Assembly (NCBI GenBank): GCA_035772735.1
Contig: JASDFA010000006.1
Location: 68,650,001-68,714,000 of the forward strand
Length of the DNA: 64,000 bases
Reading direction: 5' to 3'
From: Datura wrightii
Taxonomy: Eukaryota > Streptophyta > Magnoliopsida > Solanales > Solanaceae
Shown in pieces: positions 44,427 to 57,199 of the stretch. Under the pieces are notes generated by a model, which did not search any database, was not told where the DNA came from, and was given only the letters and a program-made list of their open reading frames with translations. The position numbers and the translations under genes are program-made. The stretch's first letter is position 1; every line of letters begins with the position of its first letter.

Positions 44427-47400
44427 TGTTCGGGTGGTTTTGGGGTTATAAAACCGATACGCAAGTGCACGTAGTCGAACAAGTAGTAAGTGGCTTTAGT
44501 AAGCCAAGTATCAATCCCACAGAGACTTGGGTTAAGTGCAATTTGTTCAAGTATACTATATTTTTACTTCTAAATATGTTGACAACAAAGTAACCAAAAA
44601 GTGAATAATTTGTTTTATAAATTTTATACTAAAACTACGAGCAATTATCTACTTTGAATTTGGACTATGAATAAGAGCATGCCGAGGTTAAAGAACATGT
44701 AATGAAACTGATTATCATCATAAATTGGTTAATCTTTTCTTCCAGTTGCTAGCCAAGAACATTTGCCGAGAGATTAAAACTCTCGTATTTTGTCACGCCC
44801 CACCTTGGGGGGTATGACTGGCACCTGGTGCCCTACTAGGACCTGACCTGCTGAACTGTTAAGCCTGGGCGCATCTGGCGCCTGGCTGGCTCTAACTCAC
44901 ATTTCTGGAAACAAAGGGATATATAACGGCTGTAAATACAGCCCCCGGCCCATTGGCCTATAGCCTTCTGTACCTGTATTACAGCTGACCAGAAACAAGG
45001 TAATTCAGGGGAACCTATGCGGGCCGACAAGGCCACCATGCTGTCTAGTTATCTGTAACTCAAGCATAACATACTGAAAAGCTACGTGACCAGCAAGGTC
45101 ACCACTACTGGCAAACTATGGCCCCACACGACCATTACAAAAGAAAGAAAGAGTAAAGGCAACTATACAACTGCACGACCCCGCACGACCGGCTCATCTG
45201 ACCACAGGGAATATATACAGACTGCAAGCCTCTAGGAAGGATAATAGAAATGATCGGGACAGGGCCCCGATCTACCCGTACTGTACAACAAAAGAAACTG
45301 AACTACACCTCTAGAAATTCAGTCTCCGGATGACAGGAGCTGAATACTCAACCGCTGATGGGGATCACGTGGTATCGCCTGCTCGGCTATGGGTACCTGC
45401 AGGCAAGTAATGCAGCGCCCCGCTGGGCGTCAGTACCGCTGGTACTGAGTATGTAAAGCAACTGAAATAATATAACTGAAAACAACATCTGAAAGCAATA
45501 ATATGACTGATGAAGCTGAAGTAGAAAGAATAACTTAACTATCTGATAATGTAAACCTTATCTTCTCTCAAATTGGTCAAGACTCTCCAGTTTATGGCCG
45601 CTTCTCTATGGTACCAGCTGTTGCTTCATTGAATTTGCTTCACTAATAATCTTTACTGGAAGGGACAAGAGTCATACCTGGAACATATCGGGCCACTGAT
45701 GATCTACTTGTAGCTAATATAACATGACATAACATGAAATAACATAACATAGCACACACAAACCTTACCCGGCCCCCATAAGCCGGGAGGTGCAACCAGC
45801 ACAGAATCTATACCCCTACCCCGGTCATCCCATCTCCTATAGTGGCTGTAAGCATCCTGCCGGTCCCAGAGTATGCACTTGGGCTCGCTGAGCCCCTGAC
45901 TATAACTGCATCTGAGTCCGGAGGACTCCTGAATCTGCACCCGGGCGTATCCGCTCGACTGGGGTGTGTAAGGGCCGATCAAGGCACAAATATGGGGAAA
46001 AACTGGCATCCCATCTTCGTCCCCTGGCGGGACGGCATGCCACTCCATAGAGTGACGTATCCTCGTCCTCTGGTGGACGAGTCGATACAGCTATTAACCC
46101 TGGTCGGTCAGGGATGCTAGGTAATCCAACCCCAAACAATACAACGGTCTCAACTGGTAATACTGTCTGTGTATCTCACATGCTGAGGCTAACGGAGGTA
46201 AAGTTTCATATATATTACATGCTGGGCTAATGATAGTAATCTGTACGTATTTAATACGTGCTGAGGCAGGTAAAGATATATAAATATGAATATAGTCTCC
46301 TGCCGGCTGTACTGAGCGAATGCTATATAAGATAATGTTTCTACTGAAAATTCTGCTATTTACTAAGTTTCTGTATACACTATATACTGGACCAGTGATA
46401 GAAATAAGTACATACTTCATCCATGCTAAGGCTAGAAGTACTATATATGTATGTACGATTATAATCTTTCTACTGAACTACGCTGTATACTGGCTTTCTA
46501 TAGTAACATGACTTACTATTCCTGACATGCTTCCTAAACTTCATTTTAGCCTGCTGTTCTATTTCTGAAGTGCTTTACGAATACTGTACTACTTCACAGG
46601 GTTTCAGCTGAACACAACAATATCTTAACATGGCATCTTACATCACACACTGAATATACTGGGCGGTCTCTAACGCTTGCGTTAGAACCTATATCATACT
46701 GATAGGTTTCATACACATTACAACCCAATGTTTTCTAACATCGTACCAATATTCATAATAACGCAATACTCGACTTCTGAACATTCTACTGATCCGTAAT
46801 TTATTACGCTATACTGATATTACTTAACTTGCCAAAGGAAACTAACTTTACATACCTTCTCTTGAATTATTCGTCCGTCGGACGAGGCTCGGCCGGTACT
46901 TCAACTATTTTCTCCCAACTGTATTCATAAATACGTCAATTAATACTAAATACAACTTTATTGTAAAGAACGACGTTACTTTCGATATAGTTTATAGCCT
47001 AAACTTAGGCTTATCGAAAGACGGTCGAAAACTCGCTATTTTCCAGCGGCCCAGAAGGGAGAAGTATTCACTTCTCAGCTAGGAACACATAGACATTAAT
47101 TTAGGACAATTCTACTTACTTTAGTTCGGTGGCTCGCCGATTCGTCGGCCGTATTTCGCGAAACTAACTCCGTAGAAATGCTCTCTGCTGCTAAATACTC
47201 GGGTATCTAGGATTAATTTGAGTTTGGGCAGCGTTTGGCAGCGTAATCGGACGAAAATATTTAATTTTTCTTCGTTTTTCCTCTTTCTCTGATTTCTCTC
47301 TCTGTTTTCCTGGAAATTTCTAAGTATATACTGATTTAAAATCGAAGTGGGCTTTATATACTTGGGCCTGGACAAGGCCAACGTGTCACGGAGCCAACGC

Positions 47401-48648
47401 GGAGGTTCCTCCTCCATGACACGCTGCCATCGCGGAGGGGCTCTGCCTCGGCTCCTTCCGCGATGGTTCGACAGGTTTCTCGTCCGATCTCTTCCCGGGC
47501 CTTTCCCTAGCACGTATGGCTTCCAAATATGCTTAACCAACGTGCGAATAGGTCATCTAAGTGCCGGGAATACTACGGGGTATAACATATTTAATCTCAC
47601 TTAAGAATCATGAACCATCCGTCTACATTTCTGTGATCAAATGCAATTCATGTTCTAGCCATACAATTCCGGTTCCTAAATTGACTAATACAACTTTCAA
47701 GTATATTTCCATCCTGAATGCACATCAAAACTCAATTTTCCCAAATCAAGTAAAGAACAATATCCTATTAATTCACAACTTTCCAATTTCGTGCTCTCTC
47801 GAGTGAAATCAGACTTTTTAGATGTACATTAATGTAGGCCACACACCAATGCAGTAAGAACAAGAATTAATAGAACAACATGGAAGAAAAAGATGAAAAA
47901 CCATATAATCAATAATCAAAATTCATCACAAGTGTTCATAACCTCAGCAAGGAAGGGAATTAGCCACTAATTTGTGGATTAATCATCATAAAACGAGTGT
48001 TAATCATACAAACAATCGAATTAGAGAAGAAAGAAAGAGAGAAAAAACCCCGAACTTTTCGTCCCTCAACTGCCTGTAACCCACGTCCTTGCTCCACCAA
48101 GTCTGAATTATGAAAAATACACTTAAGTGTTCTATTTATACTAGTGGGAAGTTTTCCCGGAATAATGAGCAACGTGTCACGGAGTGCATCGTGGAGCATT
48201 GCCTCCGTGACACGCCATGAACGCGGACCCTCACTGGAATTGGGGGTCCGGGAATTTAAGCTCAACGTGGCATGACGTGCATCGCGGAGCACTGGCTCGG
48301 TGCCACGGAGCAAACGCGGACCTCCACTGGAAATATGGTGAATTTTCACCCTCCAGGCAGAATGCCTCCGCGATGGCAGTGTGACACGGCTCCATCGCGG
48401 AGCCCCTTGAAATCATGCTGTCCACTGCCTTTTCCTTACTCGCATCCAAGTCCAACTCCGATATCGTCCAACATGTCATTTAGCTTCTTGAAATCACATT
48501 TTACCTGCAAAACAATGCTAATCATGTTGGTTAGTATAAATTCACATTTTATTCCTAATTACATGAAAATGTGTACACATTGCTAGATAAACAAGGCTAA
48601 AATGATACTTTTGAGTATCACTTGGGCATATAAATCTGCCCAAGATCA
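44427..48648 (-). repeat. Element Y 5' LTR, interrupted by a solo LTR
   Basis: LTR sequence at 44427-44790 and 47588-48648 gives 1420 bp once the insertion and one TSD copy are removed, the same as the left LTR. The TATAAATAG box is at 48140-48132 (minus) and modules at 48171-48405. Confidence 0.88.
44791..47587 (-). repeat. Solo LTR of a chromovirus
   Basis: A 2797-bp LTR without internal sequence. Ends are TGTCACGCCCC and GGTATAACA, flanked by TATTT on both sides (44786-44790, 47588-47592). The unoccupied site CTCGTATTTAATCTC is visible in Y's left LTR near 35005. It is colinear with the chromovirus LTR of 5565, including GCCGACAAGGCC phrases and the TATA box (minus 47360-47353). It has a palindromic module at 47382-47423. 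Formation by LTR-LTR recombination is the standard explanation. Confidence 0.92.
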
Positions 48649-50984
48649 CTGTCAACTTCCTTCACATGCGACTGGCTTTCCAATCGCGATAGGTGATCTG
48701 CCACTTGATTCTCGCTCCCCTTCCTGTCCTTAATCTCTAGGTCAAACTCTTGCAACAACAAGATCCATCTGATCAGCCTGGGCTTTGCATCCTTCTTGTT
48801 AAATAGATACCGAATCGCTGCATGATCGGTATACACCACTACTCTAGAACCCACCAAATAGGACCTGAATTTATCAAACGCAAATACCAATGCTAGCATC
48901 TCCTTTTTTGTGACTGTATAGTTAACTTGGGCAGCGTCCAGTGTTTTGTTTGCATAATGAATAGAATGAAAAATTCTATTCCTCCGCTGCGCCAATACAG
49001 CTCCCACAGCCACATCGCTTGCATCACACATCAGTTCAAACGGTTGTTCCCAATCTGGAGAAATAAGGATAGGTGCTTTTATCAATTTCTGCTTCAACTC
49101 CTCGAATGCTTTGACACAATCTTCATCAAACTCGAACTTCACCTCTTTTTCTAGCAACCTGCATATTGGTCTAGAAATTTGAGAGAAGTTCTTAATGAAC
49201 CGTCTGTAGAACCCTGCATGCCCGAGAAAACTGCGAACACCCTTCACTGACACAGGTGGTGGTAGATTTTCAATAACTTTGATCTTAGCATGATCGACCT
49301 CCAACCCCTTGCAAGACACTCTATGGACAAGGACGATACCCTCCTTGACTAAGAAATGACATTTCTCCCAATTGAGTACAAGGTTGGATTCTTCACAGCG
49401 AGCTAGCACCCTGTCAAGATTCTGCAAACAAGTAGCAAATGAATTACCGAAAACAGAAAAATCATCCATAAATACCTCGATGAAATCTTCCACCATGTCA
49501 TGAAAGATCGCTATCATGCATCTCTGGAATGTGGTGGGTGCATTGCATAAACCAAACGGCATCCGCCTAAAAGCATATGTCCCATACGGACATGTGAAAG
49601 TAGTCTTCTCCCGGTCCTCCGGTGCTATGGCTATTTGGTTATAGCCAGAGTACCCATCAAGGAAACAATAATATTCTTGTCCAGCCAATCTGTCCAATAT
49701 CTGATCAATGAACGGGATAGGATAGTGATCTTTCCTTGTGGCTTCATTGAGCTTTCTGTAGTCCATGCAAATCCGCCAGCCTGTGACGGTGTGTGTAGGG
49801 ATCAGCTCATTTTTTTAATTGGTGACCACGGTCATCCCTCCCTTCTTTGGGACACACTGAACGGGACTGACCCATTCTCTGTTCGAAATAGGATAGACCA
49901 CACCTGCATCAAGCCACTTAGTTACTTCTTTCCTAACCACATCCTTCATCATCGGATTCAACCTCCGCTGAGGCTGTACAGTTGGATTTGCTCCTGTCCC
50001 CATGAAAATTCTGTGTGTGCAAAAAGCTGGATTGATACCCCGAATATCTGACATTTGCCAGCCCATCGCTTTCTTCCTTGTTTTGAGAACCACCAATGCT
50101 TCCTTTACCTGTGCCTCCGTCAATTCTGCGGAGATGATGACTGGAAAAGTGTCATCTTCCCCCAAAAAGATATATTTTAAATGGGGAGGCAATGTTTTCA
50201 ACTCCAGTTTTGGTGCTTCCTCAATAGATGGTTTCGGCAATGGTTCCAGGGACCTCATTAAAGGCTGAAAGTCATGCTTCCTGAGATACCACTTTGGTTC
50301 ATTCAACATTTGCACCATCTCATAAGTATCTCTATCTCCGAAATGATCGGATCTCATCAACGCTCTTTCCAATGGATCTCGAGAATCAACAATCTGAAGA
50401 ATTTCTGCTTGGTCTAGCACATTGATTGCTGAAAGCTCCTCATATATGGCAGGAAGCTTCATGGCCTTATATACATCAAATACCTCCACTTTGTCATGCG
50501 CTCGCATGGTTAGCTGCCCTGCAGCTACATCAATCAAAGCTCTCCCGGTTGCCAAGAAAGGACGTCCCAAAATAAATGGGACTTCCGCATCCGGCTCAAA
50601 ATCTAAGACAATGAAATCTACCGAAAAGATAAGGGAGCCCACTTGCACCAGCACGTCCTCTACAATGCCATCTGGTCTGGCCAAAGAGCGGTCCGCTAAA
50701 TGCAAGATCACTGTAGTTGGTCTAGGACTGCCCAGCCCCAACTTCTTGAACACCGATGTCGGCATCAAGTTAATGCTCGCTCCCAAATCGCATAATCCGC
50801 GAGCTTGGATACTTTGCCCAATTGTTATCTGAATTGTAAAGCTCCCAGGGTCCTTGAGCTTTGTTGGCAACCTGTTCTGTATCCAGGAAGTGCACTCCTT
50901 AGTAAGTTCCACCGTAGCATACTCCGTCAATCTGCTTTTGTTAGCTACGATGTCCTTGATATACTTTGCATATTTTGGCACTCC
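48649..50984 (-). pseudogene. pol: X protease, reverse transcriptase and RNase H
   Basis: 5' part of the split X pol, continuous in frame with IN once Y is removed. Protease: GLCDLGASINLMP (about 50795). RT: CMDYRKLNEATRKDHYPIPF, FLDGYSGYNQI, MPFGLCNAPTTFQRCM and FMDDFSVFGNSF (about 49460). RNase H: MCDASDVAVGAVL, KKEMLALVFAFDKF, VVYTDHAAIRYL and VADHLSRLE. A TAA at about 49815-49817 breaks TNEKNEL, and a TAG at 50984-50982 separates it from gag. Otherwise the frame is intact, so the decay is mild. Confidence 0.9.
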
Positions 50985-52677
50985 CTACAAAACATCAACC
51001 AAAGGTAAATTAATGTGTACCTGTTTAAGCACCTCCATAAACTTTTTGAAACAAGCTTCCTCCTTGCGTTTCTTTAATCTTTGAGAGAACGGGGGTGGTG
51101 GTCTTTCTGCTTCAGCTGCCTTCTCCTTCCCCCTCTCATCATCATGTTCCCTATCTTTCTCCACTGCTCCTGACTGCTGAGGTGGTCTTTCTGGTTCCAC
51201 CTCCTTGAGTTGTAAACCACTCCTTGTGGTCACTGCATTAACCTGCTTGGGATTCGGGTCAGTGTCACTCGGTAGTCCTCCTCTTGGCCTGGTGTTTTTA
51301 GCTCCAACTAGTTGTCCAAACTGGTACTCCAACGCCTTTGTAGCTAACTGGTTGGTTTTTATGTCTACTGCCAATTTCACATAATCAGCCTGCATTTGAG
51401 CTTGGTTAGCTAACATTGTTTTAAACATTTCCTCAATGCTGGTGGGTGGTGGAGGAGGTGCATTGTTTCCTCTGTATTGAGATTGATAATTCTGCTGCCC
51501 TCCTTGATTTCTCTGCACCCCCTGATTCGAACTCTGCCCTTGATGGCTGTTACTACCCCAAGAGAAATTCGGATGATTCCTCCAATTCGAGTTGTAATTA
51601 TTGCCATACTGTTGGTGATTATTTCTCTGTACATTCCCAACAAAGTTCACTGAATCTGGATTTGCACCACAACACTCAGCTGAGTGTTCATTACTACTGC
51701 ATACTTCACACCAAATCTGCTGCACTACATTAACTGGGGCTTGAGGTTGATTCAAGCTCATATTGCTGAAGTGGGTGTTGAGTTGATTTTGCAATGTAAC
51801 TATCTGTGCAGCGATAGCTGTAAAACCATCCACTTCAAAGACTCCTGCCGCTTTCATTGTTCCTCCTCTAGAAGAGTCCTCATTCCACTCTGGATTTCCC
51901 TGCGAAATACGATTTAACAAAGTATACAGCTCCTCATAAGTCTTTTCTAATGCTTGTCCCCCAGCTGTTGAGTTTAGCAAAATTTTCGTGTGGGGTTCCA
52001 AACCCTCTATGAAAGTATGCACCAGCACTGGATTGGTGATGGTGAGGACAATCCCTTAGCAATGATTTGAACCTTTCCCAAGCTTGATACAGATTCTCCC
52101 CCTCTCTTTGTTTAAAACTTAGAATCTAACTTCTAAGTCTTGCTGTTTTCCTGGATGGAAAGAACCATATCAGAAATTTTCTTGCAAGATCATCCCACGT
52201 GGTGATAGAGTTAGGTGGTTCAGCTTTCAACCACCTCTTTGCTTCCCCCAATAATGAAAATGGGAATAATGTAAGCCTCACGTAGTCGGATGATACTCCA
52301 GCGGGGATGTAGGTGTCACTTATCTCCAAAAAGTTTTGGAGATGTTGTTGTGGATCTTCGTGAGGGAGACCTGTGAATTGCCTGCTGGTGTGCAGCAATT
52401 GCACCATGTTCTATTTTAGCTCAAACCTCCCTCCCGGATCAGGTCTGCGAATACTCGATGTAACATTGTTAGCATGTGGGATTGCCACTTCGCGAGCCGG
52501 CCTAGCTGCCATTTCCTCGGGCACTAACACTGCCCTCACAAGTGGTGGATTCTGTTGTTGCTCCAGAATTGTCTGTCTGAGAAACTGTAGCTTTTTCTCT
52601 AGAGCTTCCCTTCTTTGACGATGAAATTGTCTTTCCGGCTCTATGTATGAATCCACCAACTCCTTGTCTCTTGCCAG
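50985..52677 (-). pseudogene. gag: X gag
   Basis: Homologue of Y gag, opening with the same CTG context (52677). It has TAG at 52410-52408 and near 52127, and a frameshift at about 52025-52035 in the HTFIEGLEP region. Downstream it is open from VHTFIEGLEPHTKILL to the LPLVDVL end. A CEVCSSNEHSAECC knuckle-like motif and a Gln/Asn-rich segment are present. It continues into protease in the same frame. Confidence 0.82.
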
Positions 52678-52784
52678 TGTTCAACAGAATTCAATATCTG
52701 CAAAAGACAGGCTAAGATCAAGTTGTCAGCACTTATATAGAAATTGTAAACTAACACTAAGAAAACAATTTTACCAATTGCTAG

Positions 52785-52802
52785 TCCCCGGCAACGGCGC
52801 CA
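52785..52802 (-). other. X primer-binding site, tRNA-Asp type
   Basis: TGGCGCCGTTGCCGGGGA on the minus strand, identical to that of Y. Confidence 0.9.
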
Positions 52803-52808
52803 AAAACT

Positions 52809-54286
52809 TGTTCGGCGTTTCTGTGACTACACGCAAGTGCACGTAGTCGAACAAGTAGTAAAGTGGCTTAAGTAAAGCCAAGTATCGATCCCACAGGGAC
52901 TGAATCAAGGTAATAATTAACTTAAGTGTTAATGAACTATATATTTAAGAATGCAGACAACCAAATGAATAATATTTTGAGAGTTTGAGTTACTAATTAA
53001 TAAGAATCTAAGGCAAAATTATAAAGTGCGTCTGAACTATAGTAATGAGCACACTGAGGTTAAAACGAACTTGCAGGGAATTAATTTATCGATACAATTC
53101 AGTTAATCTTTTCTTCGGTTGCTAGTCAAGAATTATTGCCTATGGATTGGAACTTTCGTCTCCTATCCAACTTAAGAATCATGAACCTTCAATCGACATT
53201 TCTGTGATAAAAGAATTTCATGTTCTAGCCATACAAAACCAATTCCTTAATTGACTAATAAGACTTTCAGATATATTTCTATTCTAAATGTAAATCAATT
53301 CTCAATTTTCCCAAACTAAGAAGAGATCATATCCTATCAATTTCTTTCCTTTTCAAAATCAAAATTGGATTTTTTAGATATACATTAACATTGGCCAAAT
53401 ATTAATGCAGTAAGAACAAGAATTGATAGAACAACCATTGAAGAAAAGATGAAAACTAAAATGATCAACAATTGTTCTTAACCTCAGCAAGAAGTGAATT
53501 TAGCCACTCATTTGTGGATTAAACATCATCAAATGAGTATAAATCATACAAACAATTGAGATAAAAGAGAAAGAGATAGAGAAGAACCCTAGAATTTTCG
53601 TCCCCTCAACTGCCTGTAACCCACGTTCTTGCTCAACCAAGTCAGAATCTTCCAAAATAAAACCTAAGTGTGCCATTTATACTAGTGGGAATTTTTCCCG
53701 GAATAACAAGCAACGTGACACAGAGTGTATTGCGGAGCACTCCCTCCGTGCCACGGGGGTATCGCTGACCCTCTATGGAATTTGTCTCCTCAGAAATTTC
53801 ACCTTGGCGTGCCACGGCCTGCATCGCGGAGCCTGGCCAACGTGCCACGGTGCAATCGCGCACCTACATTGGAAATTGATGTCCCAGGTAATTGTACTCA
53901 ACATGCCACGGCTTGCATCGCGTGGCATTGCCTCCGTGTCACGGAGATAACGCGAGGCTTCACTGGAAATGGCCAAAATTAAATCACCCAAGGCAGAATG
54001 CCTCTGCGATGGCAGCGTGACACAACTCCATCGCGGAGCCCTTATTTTTGCTGCTCTTCTTTGATCTTTTCCACTCCTTGCTTCCAAGCCCATTCCCGAT
54101 TTTTACCAACATGTATCTTAGCTTTCCAAAATTCCATTTTACCTGCAAAACAACACTAATCATGTTGGTTAGTATAAATTCACATTTTTACTACAAATCA
54201 TATGAGAATGCACAAATAACGATAGATAACAAAGACGAAATGAAGCATTTGAGTATCACTTGGGCATATAATTCTGCCCACGATCA
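52809..54286 (-). repeat. Element X 5' LTR
   Basis: 1478 bp, partner of 28018-29504. TATAAATG at 53681-53674 and modules at about 53712-54041. On the right it is followed by GCTAC and the minisatellite host sequence. Confidence 0.88.
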
Positions 54287-54510
54287 GCTACCTTATGAAA
54301 TTATTCCTTTAAGGCACAATTTTAGTAAATACTTATGCCTTGCAATTTTATTTTTCTGTGCCTTATGAAATGTTGCCTTATGAACTTATGCATTATGAAA
54401 TTATTCCTTTAAGGCATAATTTGGACAAAAACTTATGCCTTGTGATTTTTTTCTGTGCCTTATGAAATGTTTCCTTACAAACTCCTGTCTTATGAAATTA
54501 TACCTTTAAG
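54287..54510. repeat. Degenerate GCCTTATG minisatellite, right host flank
   Basis: Units such as GCCTTATGAAATTATTCC, TTTAAGGCATAATTT and AAAACTTATGCCTTG are repeated. It matches the character of 27720-28017 and marks the right side of the locus into which X inserted. Confidence 0.55.
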
Positions 54511-54805
54511 GTGATGGTGAGGACAATCCCTTAGCAATGATTTGAACCTTTCCCAAGCTTGATACAGATTCTCCCCCTCTCTTTGTTTAAAACTTAGAAT
54601 CTGACTTCTAAGTCTTGCTGTTTTCCTGGATGGAAAGAACCATATCAGAAATTTTCTTGCAAGATCATCCCACGTGGTGATAGAGTTAGGTGGTTCAGCT
54701 TTCAACCACCTCTTTGCTTCCCCCAATAATGAAAATGGGAATAATGTAAGCCTCACGTAGTCGGATGATACTCCAGCGGGGATGTAAGTGTCACTTGCCT
54801 CCAAA
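54511..54805 (-). pseudogene. gag: Copied fragment of X gag outside the element
   Basis: Almost identical to 52035-52325 of X (capsid end: SDYVRLTLFPFSLLGEAKRW and on to ENLYQAWERF). It has no LTR or PBS. It starts abruptly at the minisatellite and ends at CTCCAAAATCTGACTTCTAAG, a string also present inside the fragment at 54598. Confidence 0.85.
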
Positions 54806-54823
54806 ATCTGACTTCTAAGTAAG

Positions 54824-55139
54824 TCAGAATAATGTAAATAGAGTACTAATGAGGGACTTAATACCTGATGTTGAAGTTGAACTGGAAGGGAATAAATGAG
54901 GGTACTTAGCCATCATGTCTGCTTCTGCTTTCCATGTAGCTCCCTCAACTAGTTGGTTACTCTATAAAACCTTTACTAAAGCAACCTCCTTGTTCCTCGG
55001 CTTAAGAACTTGATGGTCTAGGATTTTAGGGGAACTTATTCGTAAGAGAGACTGTCCTTTACACCAACACTCTCTAGAGGCACTACTGCGGTTAGATCAC
55101 CGATGCATTTCTTTAATAAGGACACATGGAAGACCAGGA
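54824..55139 (-). pseudogene. pol: Chromovirus integrase tail and chromodomain remnant
   Basis: The minus strand reads VLVFHVSLLKKCIGDL, then KILDHQVLKPRNKEVALVKV, and finally GATWKAEADMMAKYPHLFPS, a chromodomain-type C terminus, with TAA and TAG inside. It differs from the 5565 element. It is truncated at 55139, where an oppositely oriented gag begins. Confidence 0.75.
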
Positions 55140-55658
55140 CCTCTCTAGCCTGATCGTCTATGCCCAGCAGATCGAGAAAGAGAAATTGAAGGAAATGGAG
55201 CGAAATAACAAGTGAGCAAGGACTGGCCAGTCAGATTATGGCCATCAGAGGTCTGGCGGTAGTAGCCATCCACAGCAGCAGTAGAGATCCCCAGCACCCA
55301 GATCAACCAGCACTCTGACCTTTCGGTCCCGCCAGGATTGGAGGGGCGGAGCATCTGGCCCTCAGTCCCAGGGATACATTGCCAGAAACAGATATCCAAC
55401 TTGCCCTAAGTGCAGCAAGAACCACCCAGGAGAGTGTCTTCAGGGTCGAAAGGGTTGTTTTGGTTGTGGACAGCTTGGTCATTGGCTGAAAGATTGCCTG
55501 CCAGCAGGAAGGGGTAGAGCACAATCCACCACATCCTCATCTCCAGTAGGTCGACCAGCTCAGCAGTCCAACACATCAGGGGAGGATGTCGGTCAGCGCC
55601 AAAACCGTTTTTATGCATTGTCTTCTCGCCAGGACCAGGAGAGCTCACCTGATGTAGT
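55140..55658 (+). pseudogene. gag: Chromovirus gag remnant, plus strand
   Basis: The plus-strand frame reads LIVYAQQIEKEKLKEME, then a Gly/Ser/Gln-rich linker with two stops. A CPKCSKNHPGEC motif and CCHC knuckle CFGCGQLGHWLKDC (about 55456-55497) follow, and it ends at SSPDV near the expected gag-protease junction. There element Z is inserted. The remaining part of pol would lie beyond the window. Confidence 0.8.
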
Positions 55659-57161
55659 TGTTCACTCCCAACTACACGCAAGTGCACGTGGTCGTACAAG
55701 TAATAAAGTGGCTTTATTTCAAGCCAGGTATCGAACCCACATGGACTGTAATGTGATAGTAATTTTTCTTTAAGTGTTTAGTCTAAGCAATTCTTTATAC
55801 AAGCAGGCAAACAGAACAAATGGTAAATTGTCAATAATACTAGTTAATGTAACTTTAAGTAAAAAGATTGTAAATTATAATCTGAACAATAATAAGAACA
55901 AGCTAAGGTTAAGGCAAAACATGCAGATATGTAATTTACTGATTAAATTTCAGGCAACACTTCTCTTCGGTTGTTGGTCAGGAATTATCAATCAATGGAT
56001 TGGGTTTTTCGAACTCCTCTCTAATTAAAGAATCATGAGACTTACATTACACATTTCTGTGATGCAAACACTTCATATTCTATCAATACACAACAAATTC
56101 CATAGATGACCAAATATGACATTACAGATATATTTCTATTCTGAATGTTAATCTTCTCTTAATTTCTCAACCAAGACAAGAACATATCCTACCAATTCAC
56201 ATCTATCCAATTAATCTTCCTTTCGGAAATAAAACTGGAATTCTAGGATTTACATTAACAATGGCCAAGCATTAATGTAGTGAAAACAAGAATTAGTAGA
56301 ACAACCGTTGTAGAGAAGATAAAAACTAAAATTACATCAATTACATACTACTGCAATCATCCTCAACCTCAGCCAAAGGTGAATTAGCCACTCATTTGAT
56401 GATTAAACATCTTCAAACAAGTAGAAATCATACAAGCAATTGAAATCTAAGAGAAAAAGGAAGAAAATTAACAAAGAACTTCTTCAGCTCAACTGCTTGA
56501 TACCCACGTTCTAGCTTGAAATGTCAGATATCTTAAAATAAAACCTAAGTGTGCTATTTATACAAGTGGAAAATTTCCCAGAATAAACTGGCAACGTGGC
56601 ACGGAGGGTATCGCGGAGCATCAGCTCAGTGCCACGACCTTGTCGCGGAGCTTCACTGGAACTTGGGGTGCCGGATTATTATATTTAGCGTGGCACGGAG
56701 GTATCACGGAGCATCAGATCCGTGCCACGGACGTAATGCGCACCTTCACTGGAATCCAGGTGTGCAGCTAAGTCCTCCCACCGTGTCACTGAAGTGAACG
56801 CGGAGCATGGGCTCCGTGACACGGTGCCATCGCGCACCTTCACTGGAATGCAACACAAATCCCACTCTAGGCAGAATGCCTCCGCGATGGTGGCGTGACA
56901 CAGCCCTGTCGCGGAGCATCAAGTTTTAGCATTTTCTTGCCGACTTCCGAGTTTTGCTTCCGAGTCCATTCCTCCACTTCACCAACTTGTAGATTAGTTC
57001 CCAAAATTCATTATAACTACAAAAACAATGACTAATCATGTTGGTTAGTATAAATCCACATTTACATATAAACCACATGAGAATGTACACATAAAAGTAG
57101 ATAAACAAGTCAAAATTAAGTAATAAAGTATCACTTAGGCAAGCAATTATGCCCAAGATCA
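55659..57161 (-). repeat. Element Z 3' LTR (Athila-type)
   Basis: 1503 bp from TGTTCACTCCC to CAAGATCA, more diverged from X and Y than they are from each other. TATAAATAG at 56562-56554 (minus) and modules at 56591-56916. The other LTR is outside the window. Confidence 0.82.
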
Positions 57162-57199
57162 CCTACCCCACACTTAAAGCCTTGTTCGTCCTCGAACAA
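57162..57199 (-). other. Z polypurine tract and AGGA-loop hairpin
   Basis: The minus strand reads TTGTTCGAGGACGAACAA (57199-57182), then GGCTTTAAGTGTGGGGTAGG to the LTR. Confidence 0.7.

Larger units (their letters stand above)
34645..48648 (-). mobile_element. Athila-type element Y, non-autonomous, nested in X
   Basis: LTRs at 34645-36064 and 44427-48648 (the latter 1420 bp without the solo LTR inside). Flanks: X pol stops at ...GATGCTGT and resumes CTGTCAAC..., a 4-bp direct repeat CTGT. Joining the flanks restores the frame of X pol. Internal order, right to left: PBS, gag, PR, a short IN tail, ORF3, 3' UTR. RT, RNase H and most IN are absent. The left LTR carries a complex insertion (36065-36916). 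Confidence 0.85.
28018..54286 (-). mobile_element. Athila-type element X, containing nested element Y
   Basis: LTRs at 28018-29504 and 52809-54286 share the end TGTTCGGCG (plus-strand view) and the other end GATCA. Flanks are GCTGC on the left and GCTAC on the right, a 5-bp target duplication with one difference, and the same minisatellite lies on both sides. Reading right to left: PBS (tRNA-Asp), gag, PR, RT, RNase H, insertion of Y, IN, ORF3, 3' UTR, LTR. Without Y (14,004 bp) X is about 12.3 kb, usual for Athila. Stops and one frameshift make it inactive. Confidence 0.85.
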
